From: CAZCVI01 sp964502145
GTDB taxonomy: Bacteria > Acidobacteriota > Aminicenantia > UBA2199
Assembly: GCA_964502145.1 (NCBI GenBank)
Contig: CAZCVI010000065.1
Coordinates: 1 to 44,474, forward strand
Length of the DNA stretch: 44,474 nucleotides
Direction: 5' to 3'
Part shown: piece after piece, positions 1 through 8,270 of the stretch
How positions within the stretch are numbered: position 1 is the stretch's first letter
Layout of the letters: each line of letters opens with the position of its first letter
Notes under the pieces: generated by a model
What the model was told of the DNA's origin: nothing
Database searches by the model: none
Seen by the model: only the letters and a program-made list of their open reading frames with translations
Position numbers and translations under genes: made by a program

Positions 1-5
1 CAGAT

Positions 6-1754
6 ATGAATGCAGATATTGTCGCCCAATTGGAAAAACTCCAACAGAGAATCACTGAACTGGAAACGGAAAACAGGCACCTGACCAATGAACTACGACT
101 GGTCGAGGAAGAAAAAGAAGCGGCACGCAAAAGCTATTTCGATATGATCGGTCATATGGAAGAAAAAGTGGCGCAACGCACCCACGAAACGAAAGAACTG
201 CAAAAAATTTCCGAAGCCCGCAGCAAAGAGTTACAAACCATGGTAGATGTCTCCCCAGCCATGATTTTTTTCAAGGATTCAGAGCAGCGGTACATCCGGA
301 TCAATCGCCAATTTGCCAATAGTCTCGGTTTACCCCCCAATCGGATTATTGGCAAAACTTTTAGTGAACTCTTTCCGAATAGCACCAACGAAACATTAAA
401 AGATGATATCGAAGTGATGCAATCCGGTAAACCCGTGGTCAATGTGCCAGCCATGGTTACCACGCGTAAGGGGCTACGACAAATATTGATCACCAAAGTG
501 CCCAGCAAAGACTTTAACGGCAATATCAACGGTCTCATCGGTTTTGCCGTGGACATCACCGAACTACGGGCCACCGAACAAGAGAAACGCGAACTGGAAG
601 ACCGTTTAGCCCAATTGGAGAAAATGGAAGCTGTAGGACGACTGGCTGGTGGAGTCGCCCATGATTTGAATAATGTATTAAGCGCTGTTGTCAGTTATCC
701 CGATCTAATATTAATGAAGTTACCCGAAAACAGCCCCTTTCGCAAGCCTATTGAGACCATGCAAAGTTCCGGGAAAAAGGCGGCTGCTATTGTAGAAGAT
801 CTTTTAACTCTGGCGCGTCGCAGTGTGCCAGTGACAGAGGTCGTGAATCTCAACGATCTTATTACCCATTATCTTGTTTCCCCCGAATTTGAAATATTAC
901 AAAGTTATAATCCACTGGTGCATATTCAAACCCAGTTATCCGAAGATTTAGCCTGTATTATGGGTTCGTCGCTTCATTTAACCAAAACATTGATGAATCT
1001 CGTGTCCAATGCCGCCGAAGCTACCATGCGGCAAGGAACCATCACCATCTCTACCTCCAACCGTTACTTGGAACGCCCCGTGATGAGTTGTGATCTGCGT
1101 GTTCCCGTGGGGAGTTATGTCGTATTAACCGTGACCGATACCGGCATTGGCATTAGTCCACAGGATTTAAAAAAGATTTTTGAACCTTTTTATACCAAAA
1201 AAGTAATGGGGCGTAGTGGCACCGGGTTAGGTATGGCCGTGGTGTGGGGAACGGTAAAAGACCATAAAGGAAATATAGTGGCCAAGAGTGTAGAGGGACA
1301 GGGCACCACATTCGAGCTTTTTTTCCCTGCTACCAGCGAGAATACAGCAAAAAAGAAAGCGTTTATTCCTATAAAAACGTATATGGGCCACCAAGAACAT
1401 ATTCTGATCGTGGATGATGTTCTCGAACAACGGGAAATTGCGACTACCTTGTTAGAGAATCTCAATTACCGTGTTAATGCCGTGGAAAATGGCACTGCTG
1501 CCATCGCATTCTTAACTACCGTGACAGTTGATCTGGTTATATTGGATATGATCATGGACCCCTGTATTGATGGTTTGGAAACGTACAGGCAAATCATAGA
1601 AATACATCCGGGTCAAAAGGCGATTATAACCAGCGGCTTTTCCGAAACCGAACGAGTGAAAGAAGCCCAACGCCTGGGCGCCGGCGCATATGTCCGCAAA
1701 CCCTATAACCTTGAAACCATCGGTATGGCCATTAAAAAAGAATTGGAAAAATAA
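6..1754 (+). CDS. Hybrid sensor histidine kinase (coiled coil-PAS-HisKA-HATPase-REC)
   Basis: Probable cytoplasmic two-component hybrid kinase of 582 residues; no membrane segment is seen. Residues 1-75 form a charged coiled coil, and a PAS domain spans about 76-190. The H-box GGVAHDLNN places the phospho-acceptor at His219. ATPase boxes follow: N-box around NLVSNAAEA (331-339), G1 DTGIGIS (378-384) and G2 TGLGM (406-410). A C-terminal receiver domain (about 464-582) has Asp470/Asp471, phospho-acceptor Asp514 and Lys565. The order suggests that a signal sensed by PAS is passed by His-to-Asp transfer within one chain; no output domain is attached, so an external phosphotransfer partner or regulator is likely. 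The reading frame stays open to the window edge, so the true start may lie upstream and the gene may be 5' partial. Confidence 0.93.
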   Translation: MNADIVAQLEKLQQRITELETENRHLTNELRLVEEEKEAARKSYFDMIGHMEEKVAQRTHETKELQKISEARSKELQTMVDVSPAMIFFKDSEQRYIRINRQFANSLGLPPNRIIGKTFSELFPNSTNETLKDDIEVMQSGKPVVNVPAMVTTRKGLRQILITKVPSKDFNGNINGLIGFAVDITELRATEQEKRELEDRLAQLEKMEAVGRLAGGVAHDLNNVLSAVVSYPDLILMKLPENSPFRKPIETMQSSGKKAAAIVEDLLTLARRSVPVTEVVNLNDLITHYLVSPEFEILQSYNPLVHIQTQLSEDLACIMGSSLHLTKTLMNLVSNAAEATMRQGTITISTSNRYLERPVMSCDLRVPVGSYVVLTVTDTGIGISPQDLKKIFEPFYTKKVMGRSGTGLGMAVVWGTVKDHKGNIVAKSVEGQGTTFELFFPATSENTAKKKAFIPIKTYMGHQEHILIVDDVLEQREIATTLLENLNYRVNAVENGTAAIAFLTTVTVDLVILDMIMDPCIDGLETYRQIIEIHPGQKAIITSGFSETERVKEAQRLGAGAYVRKPYNLETIGMAIKKELEK

Positions 1755-1843
1755 CTATTAAAAGATGTTATTTGTCCTTCAAGTTCAATCCGAAGTATAA
1801 ACGTGCGGACACATTTTTAATATGTGGTAAATCCGTCTCATTC

Positions 1844-1866
1844 GTGGGGGATTCTTTTTCTTTTAA
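1844..1866 (+). repeat. Dispersed repeat, copy 1 (GTGGGGGATT...TTTTCTTTTAA)
   Basis: This 23-base sequence recurs at 2695-2717 with a single mismatch. Both copies lie in intergenic DNA on either side of the DUF4160/DUF2442 pair. No ORF is associated with it. Confidence 0.55.
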
Positions 1867-1874
1867 GTTGTCTT

Positions 1875-2129
1875 CTATTTTGCCAGCGAGTATAACACAT
1901 CCGGGCAAAAATCGATGCCATTGTCCCAATAAATGGTTTCCATTTCCGTGTTTAGTTTGATATTTTTAAAATATTCGGGGTCAAGCAGTTGTGAGTAGGG
2001 GCTATTGGGGGTTTTCGACCATTCCGTAAGATTTTTTTCAAGGTCCACTTCTTTAATTTCCCCGGTATTGAATCTCAGTCTCACCCGATATGGGTTGACC
2101 TCTTTTATTTCTTTTATTAAATGCAGCAT
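1875..2129 (-). CDS. DUF2442 domain-containing protein
   Basis: Small 84-residue protein. The N-terminal pattern (KEVNPYRVRLRFNTGEIKEVDL) and the Trp-Asp-Asn-Gly-Ile-Asp-Phe-Cys-Pro segment near the C-terminus match the DUF2442 family, a small beta-rich fold of unproven function. It follows the DUF4160 gene after 13 bases on the same strand, so the two are probably co-transcribed. A strong AAGGAGG site precedes the ATG. DUF2442 and DUF4160 genes are commonly found side by side in bacteria and have been suspected to be toxin-antitoxin-like. That role is not shown by anything in this sequence. Confidence 0.85.
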   Translation of the reverse strand: MLHLIKEIKEVNPYRVRLRFNTGEIKEVDLEKNLTEWSKTPNSPYSQLLDPEYFKNIKLNTEMETIYWDNGIDFCPDVLYSLAK

Positions 2130-2142
2130 GTTGTCCTCCTTG

Positions 2143-2406
2143 TTACACCAAGGGTTCTATTTTAAAGAAGGTTGGCGTGTTTTTTTGAGACTCTTCCCAG
2201 TTTTTGAATAATTCGTCTTTGTGCAATTCAGCCCAATCCTGAACCAGTCTTAACGCTCTTCTTGGCAATTCACCTTCTCTGAGTTCACCGGATTCTATAT
2301 CCAAGATTCCGATATATTCGGCATATTTGGCGTGGAAGTGCGGTGGCAAATGATCTTTGGCAAACATATAAATCACAATTCCATAGAATCTACTTAATTC
2401 CGGCAT
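2143..2406 (-). CDS. DUF4160 domain-containing protein
   Basis: Protein of 87 residues. The segment GIVIYMFAKDHLPPHFHAKY is the signature of DUF4160, in which the HxPPHFHA core is conserved; the LRLVQDWAELHKDEL helix is also typical of the family. It is the first gene of a two-gene minus-strand operon with the DUF2442 gene. A plausible promoter lies directly upstream (TTGACA at 2437-2442 and TATAAT at 2416-2421), and AGGAAA precedes the ATG. Biochemical function is unknown. A toxin-antitoxin-like pairing is a hypothesis drawn only from the conserved neighbourhood. Confidence 0.87.
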   Translation of the reverse strand: MPELSRFYGIVIYMFAKDHLPPHFHAKYAEYIGILDIESGELREGELPRRALRLVQDWAELHKDELFKNWEESQKNTPTFFKIEPLV

Positions 2407-2415
2407 GTTTCCTAT

Positions 2416-2442
2416 ATTATAATCTTTTTACTGGGATGTCAA
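2416..2442 (-). promoter_or_regulatory. Promoter of the DUF4160-DUF2442 operon
   Basis: On the minus strand, TTGACA (2442-2437) and TATAAT (2421-2416) are separated by 15 bases. The spacing is short, but both hexamers are perfect. The ATG follows 9 bases after the -10 box. Confidence 0.5.
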
Positions 2443-2486
2443 TACCCAAAATAAATCTGGATTCATTGCCAAAACTTTAAACGCCT

Positions 2487-2632
2487 TCCAAGAAACTCGC
2501 CCGAAACGGTATCCCATTATTTAATTTCATCGCTTATTAACGCGCCATGATGGCGCGTCTACGTAGATGCGACATCCTTGTCGCGTTATTTTATTCCACT
2601 GTTTCCAAGAACTTCATTCTCCTCGCTATAAT
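2487..2632 (+). repeat. Composite intergenic repeat with a REP-like double hairpin (occupied site)
   Basis: The core at 2531-2613 contains hairpin GCGCCATGATGGCGC, the central palindrome-like TCTACGTAGA and hairpin GCGACATCCTTGTCGC. The same element recurs inverted at 12723-12805. It is embedded in a second repeat: 2487-2516 and 2596-2632 together match 3277-3342, which lacks the 82 bases at 2517-2598. The intergenic stretch 2407-2759 holds no convincing gene. Confidence 0.8.
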
Positions 2633-2694
2633 AAAAAGGGACAGGCTGGCGGGCGTTCTCTTTTCCTTTTCATTCGTGCCAAATCATGAAATTG

Positions 2695-2717
2695 GTGGGG
2701 GATTATTTTTCTTTTAA
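2695..2717 (+). repeat. Dispersed repeat, copy 2 (GTGGGGGATT...TTTTCTTTTAA)
   Basis: Matches 1844-1866 in 22 of 23 positions, in direct orientation. It lies just upstream of the broken Rpn-family gene. Confidence 0.55.
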
Positions 2718-2759
2718 TCACCAGTTGAAAAATTTCTGATTTTAAAATATAATAATAGC

Positions 2760-3246
2760 ATGGACAATAATGAAGAGCGAGTCAGCAAAGCGCACAATAA
2801 TATGTTCGTGAAGGCATTCTCCGATCATGAGAATGTGCGCGTTTTCTTGGATATGGTTTTGCCTGAACCCTTAAGGGAAGCCATTGATCTATCCCAAATA
2901 CACCTGGAAGCCACCAATTGCATCTCCGACAAGTTAAAAGATGCTTTCTCCGACCTGGTTATCAAGACGGTCTTAAAGACTTCGGCTTCCACACCACTTG
3001 AAACGGATATCTATTTTTAAGGATCCATTATAGACATTGGAAGAAAATAAAATAGATGGAGGTGAGATTATGCAAAGTCTAGCACAGGTTTTAAGAAATG
3101 AAGGTAAAGAGATATGGATGAATGAAGGCAAAAAGCAGACTATCAAGGAAGTGGCCATGAGTATGCTGAATGACAATTTTTCGATTGAAGCCATTATGAA
3201 ACACACCTGCCTCACTGAACAAGAAATCAGGGGATTGATGAGCTAA
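2760..3246 (+). pseudogene. Rpn-family recombination-promoting nuclease / putative transposase, internally deleted remnant
   Basis: Two fragments of one gene are visible. Residues encoded at 2760-3020 (SKAHNNMFVKAFSDHENVRV... KLKDAFSDLVIKTVL) match the N-terminus of Rpn/PD-(D/E)XK putative transposases, which usually begin with an HDxxFKxxFSD-like segment. The ORF stops at a TAA after TDIYF. The second fragment at 3037-3246 encodes the family's C-terminal tail (LRNEGKEIWMNEGKKQTIKEVAMSMLNDNFSIEAI). Intact members are about 290-330 residues, so the central part carrying the nuclease core is missing. Whether either fragment is translated is unknown. The remnant lies between two copies of a 60-70 base direct repeat. 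Confidence 0.75.
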
Positions 3247-3276
3247 CGGATAACAGGTCTGGAATCCCTTAGCGTC

Positions 3277-3342
3277 GTTTCCCAGAAACCCGCCCGAAAT
3301 GGTATCCCACTGTTTCCACGAACTTCATTCTCCTCGCTATAA
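3277..3342 (+). repeat. Intergenic repeat, empty-site copy
   Basis: Aligns to 2487-2516 joined directly to 2599-2632 with only a few mismatches, but lacks the 82-base double-hairpin insert found at 2517-2598. The CCA at the junction is present on both sides of the insert in the other copy. It lies just downstream of the Rpn remnant, in direct orientation relative to the upstream copy. Confidence 0.75.
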
Positions 3343-3364
3343 AAAAAAATTCTTTAAAAAAAGG

Positions 3365-3393
3365 TTGACTTTTTAAGCTTAATTCTTTATCAT
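3365..3393 (+). promoter_or_regulatory. Possible promoter upstream of the tandem repeat
   Basis: TTGACT (3365-3370) and TATCAT (3388-3393) are separated by 17 bases. A TATAAT overlaps at 3393-3398 but with a 22-base spacer. No convincing gene follows. Confidence 0.3.
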
Positions 3394-3470
3394 ATAATCA
3401 TGAGAATTCAGATTACCACTACAATTTGAAGGACCATACCCGTATTTCCGGGATAATACAGCCGAACCAA

Positions 3471-3568
3471 GGAAAGAGACAAAGGAACGAGGGGAAACAA
3501 CCACCCAACGACGGAAAGAGACAAAAAAACGGGGGAAAACAACCACCAACCCAGGGAAAAAAGCAAAG
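3471..3568 (+). repeat. 42-base tandem repeat (21-base subunits)
   Basis: Units starting at 3471 and 3513 are close copies of 42 bases, with a decayed third unit from about 3554. Each splits into two 21-base subunits. In one frame, starting at a TTG at 3426, they read as heptapeptides GKRQRNE, GKQPPND, GKRQKNG, GKQPPTQ and GKKQSDH. There is no Shine-Dalgarno site before that TTG, so coding is doubtful. In the rest of the gap from 3569 to 3959 I see no supported gene or RNA. Confidence 0.6.
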
Positions 3569-3959
3569 TGACCACGAAAAAATACTACAGAACCACTTTA
3601 AAACATCAATTCACCACGTCATTGACACCTATCATGAATGAACTGGCCTACTTCACTTGTGCCAAGAGACAAAGTAGCCAAAATATCAGACAGATGAGAA
3701 CGAATGTCACTTCAATTGCAGATAAAATGGATAAATTCGCCCATCTCTCTTTGAGTCACGGCCATTTTTTAGAATTCTCACTTGATTTATGAGAGCGAAC
3801 ACCGTGTTTACGATAACCTGAAACCCAAAGGCAGGAAAAAACCAAGAATTTTTTGATAATTGCATTTATCCGCTATTTATTGTACACTGGTAGATTGAAC
3901 TCTATTGTCGTGGATAACAAAAACCAAGCACTCGATAACATATAAAAAGAGGATAAACA

Positions 3960-4871
3960 GTGTCGCAAAAATCAAAAGTGGAAAAGTTTTTCATCACCGC
4001 GGGAAAAGCAACCTCCCTGCTGCAATTATTAACCGCCAATCTACCGGAACGTTACGACCCCAAAGAAGTTCTCTCCTCAGGCGGAGTCTGGTTAGAACGC
4101 AAACGCATCACGGACCCCTCCTATATGATGTCCCCGCAAGAAACAGTGAAAGTACACACCAGCAGCTTCCAAGGTAAGAAATACGTCCTTGACCCCGCGC
4201 ACATCATCTTTGAAAACAGCGATTTAATGGTGGTCTACAAACCCACCAATCTAAATGTTCACGGGGTGCCCTCCTCCCAATACTATCACCTGATGCATGG
4301 CGTTAATGTATACCTGGAACAACAAGGCGCAGGATTCGCAGCCAACCCGGTTACCCGCTTGGATCGCCCGGTAGAAGGTCTGGTTATTTTTCCGAAAAAC
4401 AAAACCAGCGAACGGAAACTGTTCGAACTGATCAAAAAACGAAAAATAAAAAAATGGTACATGGCTGCCCTTGAAAAACGCGACACCACGAGCCCTAAAT
4501 ACCTGAGAATCACCGACAACATCACCAATGACGGCGACCATACCTTCCATGACCAGGAAGGCAAAGTAGCGGATTCTCTTTTTGTTAAAGTCGCCAGCCT
4601 CGAACGAGCAGACATCTACTCCGTTTATATTTTCACTGGACGCAGGCACCAGATTCGCTTTCATGCTGCCCAGTATTTAGCTCCTATTATTGGCGACCGC
4701 TTTTATGGTTCTTCCGCCCAACTTCCCCCCGATGAAATCGCCCTGATTTGTCGCGGCTATAATATTCCTTACCAAAAAGAGACACTCAGAATACGTTTAC
4801 CAGAAGTTTTCCTCGAACAATTCCGCGCGAAATTATCGTGTTTACCGACCTCAACGCGTGCGAATATTTAA
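3960..4871 (+). CDS. RluA-family RNA pseudouridine synthase
   Basis: Cytoplasmic enzyme expected to convert a uridine in rRNA or tRNA to pseudouridine. The 303-residue protein carries the RluA catalytic motif as TRLDRPVEGLV, with the catalytic aspartate at Asp135 (family pattern HRLDxxTSGL). Other family features are VVYKPTNLNVHG (91-102) and the late GRRHQIRFH segment. The N-terminal 70 residues are S4-like in placement but not clearly an S4 domain. The chosen start is GTG with GAGGA about 8 bases upstream; an ATG start in this frame would remove the N-terminus. The exact RNA target cannot be read from the sequence. The gene stands alone. Confidence 0.9.
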   Translation: MSQKSKVEKFFITAGKATSLLQLLTANLPERYDPKEVLSSGGVWLERKRITDPSYMMSPQETVKVHTSSFQGKKYVLDPAHIIFENSDLMVVYKPTNLNVHGVPSSQYYHLMHGVNVYLEQQGAGFAANPVTRLDRPVEGLVIFPKNKTSERKLFELIKKRKIKKWYMAALEKRDTTSPKYLRITDNITNDGDHTFHDQEGKVADSLFVKVASLERADIYSVYIFTGRRHQIRFHAAQYLAPIIGDRFYGSSAQLPPDEIALICRGYNIPYQKETLRIRLPEVFLEQFRAKLSCLPTSTRANI

Positions 4872-4958
4872 TATTTACCCATTTACACGCACCGAGTGGC
4901 ACTGTTTCTATGTTTTTAAGTATGAGTTGTTTGTATCCGTTTTTTGAATAGGTATCCG

Positions 4959-4964
4959 TATAAT
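4959..4964 (+). promoter_or_regulatory. -10 box directly before the ATG (leaderless start candidate)
   Basis: TATAAT is followed by five bases (gatat) and then the ATG of the gene at 4970. There is no Shine-Dalgarno sequence. The -35 region is weak (TCCGTT at the 17-base position). Transcription from this box would start at or next to the ATG. Confidence 0.5.
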
Positions 4965-4969
4965 GATAT

Positions 4970-7900
4970 ATGAAAAACATAGCAGTGTTAAAAAAAGTTT
5001 TCGCGGTTATCCTTCTGTCATTTTCTGTCTTCCCGGCCAATTTGGCCGGGGAGGCAGTTTTTATTCCCGGGAATATCAGCCGGTTGGTTGATTATAGTAA
5101 TTTTTTCTATAATTATACCAGCGACGATTTCCTCTATTATTTGAATGACCGGATGTTATTTTCCGAGCCACCCGATGGCGCCCTGGAAGATGGACTTCTC
5201 CGCGACACGTTACTGGGCGTGGTGTATTATTTTAATGCGCTCAAAGAATATATGGCCCCTTTGAAAAAAGGACCGGACGGACGACTGGCTTTAAAACTGG
5301 ATGACCCGGTACAGTTCAAGCAAGCCCAAGGTTTGCTGAAATTGCTGGACCGGAAACTACAAAAAGACCCCAAAGGTCTTTACACGCTACTCCAATTACC
5401 GCTCTCTCAAGGCGTGGACTACCTTCTTTTTATGAATATAGACAATAAAACAGTCGAACAGCAGATGAATCGGACCGGGTTCCTGTATTTTTCTTTGCAG
5501 CAGGGCCAAGTGCCCTGTCCCTGGAGTATGGAGTTTATCCATGGTGTTACCGGATTGGAAGTTAATAAGGATTCGTTCTTTGAGGCTACTATCAAATACG
5601 AGCGGTTATCCCTGTTACTGGCCATCCTTTACCGGCTTTCAGATCATGAAATCGACTATATCACACAACTGGATAAGAGTACACCTTACGCGGCATGGAA
5701 ACGAATATTTAACGACAGAAAGTGGTTGATGGGCATGTATGTTTTATCCCATGGACTACGGGCACAACCGGGCACAAACCGACTGCTGCTACCGGGCGGG
5801 GAAACGGCCCAATCCTTCTGGAACAAGCTGGTAGGTGACAATGTGCAGATCAATTCTATCGAGTTCTTGCAGCAACTGGCAGTTAAAGATGACGGTAAAC
5901 TGAACTATCTTTATATCTTCTCTTTCTTTCTGCCAGAAAAGAATCGCCAAGCCTTGTTTTTCAATTATGATGCCACTGCTTTTAGCACGATTTACCAGCG
6001 GATTCGCCTGGGGGAAAAGGAAAAAATAACGGGCACGATGTTACCGGGCCTGGGGGATTGGAATTTTTTCACACTGCTTTATGCCTTGCACGTAAAAGAT
6101 GGGAAAATTGATTTCCCAGGCGGTGCCAATGCTTGGTTGCAAGCTATTAAAGGCGAAAATGTGGCGGTTACTCCCCTAACCACGCCGAATATAGCAACAA
6201 TTCATACTACTCCCAACACAACGACTACCGATTCCACGCGGTTGACCTTGGCATCGGGCGATCCACAATCCATTCTGTGGATGGAATTATTGGACCGCGC
6301 CAATCCCGATGATGCGATGAATGAAATACGACGCTTTATGGCCATATACACTAAGTTTTATGGCCGAACCGAGCTAATGACTGACGAGTTGATAGCCCTG
6401 TTTTACCATCAATATAAAAAATACAATGGCTTGGTCGATGTAATAGAAAAAATACCCCTCAAGAATCCTGCCGTGGTCAGCGCGCTTTTCAAATGGACAC
6501 AGAAGCTAGAAGAGTTAAGTAAAGGCGATGAACTTTTATTCACCGCTATTTACCAATCAGTGTTCGAGATATTATCCTTTACTGCCGCACACGGGCCAAA
6601 AAACTTGGATTATGATCTATTAGTAAGCGAACTCATTGGTTTGCCTTTAGAGCGGGCGCAGTTTTTCCCCGCCGTGATGCAGTTTTTTCAAAAGAGGTTG
6701 CGAGTCCGTGAAAAAGGCGATAGTTTGGTTGATGTCGCAGTCGCTGGCGTGAAAACTTCTGTGGTTCAGGTTGATGGAATAGAATATCGTTACCAGGAGA
6801 ATGCATTGCTCAAGAAAACAATGGCCTCTATTCTGGCCAGTCAAGAAGGGTGGGGCATGGACAGTTTAATGGAGTTACACCGGTTATTAGAAGAAGGATT
6901 AACCGTTAAACCGCCCGATACAGCGCCAGTGGGTGGTCGACTCACAGAATTATTCCACGAACTCCCCATACCCGCCATTTCTAAAAATGCTCCTAAAGCC
7001 GTGTTGGAACGAATGACCCCTTATTCGGCAGGCAAATTAAAAAAATTAGTGCGCAAACTGGTCACGCTCATTCATACCGGCGGAGATGCAGGAGCTATCC
7101 GGTCGTTTGTGAATCAATTGCGTGGCGACTATCTTATTTATGCCCTGCGCGATCACCTGATGATCTTGGCTTATGGATTTAATGCTGGCAGTGAAAAATT
7201 AAAACTATTCACCAATCCCAATTTCGTGCGCCTTCATGATTTTGAAGAGCAGAAGGGATTGAGTTTATGGGACAATTATGGACAGGTCACCACCACCGAT
7301 TCATTAACCGATTATTATTTAAGTGGTCCTTTGAGTCGTTTGCATGTTTTATTGGCTTCCCGGTGGCAGGTTCAATGGTTCCGCGAGAATATTTTGCACA
7401 ATATCACGTCGTTGCAGGCTTTAGTCGTTAATTTGCGTGGTTTATATCCCTTTCCAGACGCCGGGGAAGCCGTAACGTATATGGGTATGCAGGTTGATCT
7501 AGGTCTGGACCTGTTGCGTCGTTGTCCAGAAGAGGAGTCCGTAGCCAGGGCTGTGTCTGGTCTCTTGCCTGCTCTAACCAGTGGTTATCATTACCGTCAG
7601 ACCATGCAATATATAGAGGGGAAAGCAGAGCAGCACAATCTTTTTTTTAGTGAGGTACGGCGCTTGGCTGAGCGGATTGTCGCCGAGAAAGAGAATACTA
7701 ATGCCTTTAATCCCAGCGCTTTTCCTGCGTATCGTTTGTTGAAACCTTTTTTTGAACCTGCACTTTCCTTGCGGGTAGTGGCTCAGTTGCAGCAGATGGG
7801 TAGTAGTTATTTTCATACTTTTGGGAATTTGAAACCCGTGCAACTCGATTTATTTCCCCAGGAGTTGGGTAATTTATTTTCAGAAGGGTGGTTGAGTGGT

Positions 7901-8140
7901 GCCTTGGTCGATGAGTATAAAGTCAAGTTTTCCCATCATCTTTACAAGAAGCAGATTTCTGCACCTTTATTAGGGCGCATGCTTTTTGATTTTATTGCTC
8001 AGACAGGCGGGCAGTTTTTGCGGCAGAATCATGTTAAGGATTATCCGATCTCTTATCTTGTCTTTGATATCCTCAACAATTCCCACATCAAGCGTCAGCT
8101 CAAACAATTGCAAAAGGATGGTGGCCTCAATTTAAAATAA
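4970..8140 (+). CDS. Large secreted protein of unknown function
   Basis: I do not recognise this 1056-residue protein. It begins with a clear signal peptide (basic MKNIAVLKK, hydrophobic core FAVILLSFSVF, likely cleavage near residue 27), so it should reach the periplasm or outer surface. The rest is mainly helical and rich in Leu, Tyr and Phe. It is interrupted around residues 397-425 by a Thr/Pro-rich stretch (TPLTTPNIATIHTTPNTTTT) that looks like a linker between two halves. No further membrane segment or catalytic motif was found. The gene is monocistronic, with about 100 bases upstream and 130 downstream. Its start has a TATAAT box five bases before the ATG and no ribosome binding site, suggesting a leaderless message. 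Confidence 0.8.
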   Translation: MKNIAVLKKVFAVILLSFSVFPANLAGEAVFIPGNISRLVDYSNFFYNYTSDDFLYYLNDRMLFSEPPDGALEDGLLRDTLLGVVYYFNALKEYMAPLKKGPDGRLALKLDDPVQFKQAQGLLKLLDRKLQKDPKGLYTLLQLPLSQGVDYLLFMNIDNKTVEQQMNRTGFLYFSLQQGQVPCPWSMEFIHGVTGLEVNKDSFFEATIKYERLSLLLAILYRLSDHEIDYITQLDKSTPYAAWKRIFNDRKWLMGMYVLSHGLRAQPGTNRLLLPGGETAQSFWNKLVGDNVQINSIEFLQQLAVKDDGKLNYLYIFSFFLPEKNRQALFFNYDATAFSTIYQRIRLGEKEKITGTMLPGLGDWNFFTLLYALHVKDGKIDFPGGANAWLQAIKGENVAVTPLTTPNIATIHTTPNTTTTDSTRLTLASGDPQSILWMELLDRANPDDAMNEIRRFMAIYTKFYGRTELMTDELIALFYHQYKKYNGLVDVIEKIPLKNPAVVSALFKWTQKLEELSKGDELLFTAIYQSVFEILSFTAAHGPKNLDYDLLVSELIGLPLERAQFFPAVMQFFQKRLRVREKGDSLVDVAVAGVKTSVVQVDGIEYRYQENALLKKTMASILASQEGWGMDSLMELHRLLEEGLTVKPPDTAPVGGRLTELFHELPIPAISKNAPKAVLERMTPYSAGKLKKLVRKLVTLIHTGGDAGAIRSFVNQLRGDYLIYALRDHLMILAYGFNAGSEKLKLFTNPNFVRLHDFEEQKGLSLWDNYGQVTTTDSLTDYYLSGPLSRLHVLLASRWQVQWFRENILHNITSLQALVVNLRGLYPFPDAGEAVTYMGMQVDLGLDLLRRCPEEESVARAVSGLLPALTSGYHYRQTMQYIEGKAEQHNLFFSEVRRLAERIVAEKENTNAFNPSAFPAYRLLKPFFEPALSLRVVAQLQQMGSSYFHTFGNLKPVQLDLFPQELGNLFSEGWLSGALVDEYKVKFSHHLYKKQISAPLLGRMLFDFIAQTGGQFLRQNHVKDYPISYLVFDILNNSHIKRQLKQLQKDGGLNLK

Positions 8141-8270
8141 ACCCCGCCAAAAGCCCAAAATAGTCAGATGTTTTTATCATCAGAAGTTTTGCCACGCTTT
8201 TTCAAAAGCGTTTTTTAAGTTTTAACGCATCCGTGCCGATATAAACAATGTTTTTTTAAAGGAGCATACA

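Noticed and set aside
2517..2598. Palindromic repeats as a CRISPR array
   Set aside because: There are only two distant inverted copies, with no regular spacing and no spacers.
3568..3792. 74-codon plus-strand ORF after the tandem repeat
   Set aside because: No ribosome binding site, no family resemblance, and composition like non-coding sequence.
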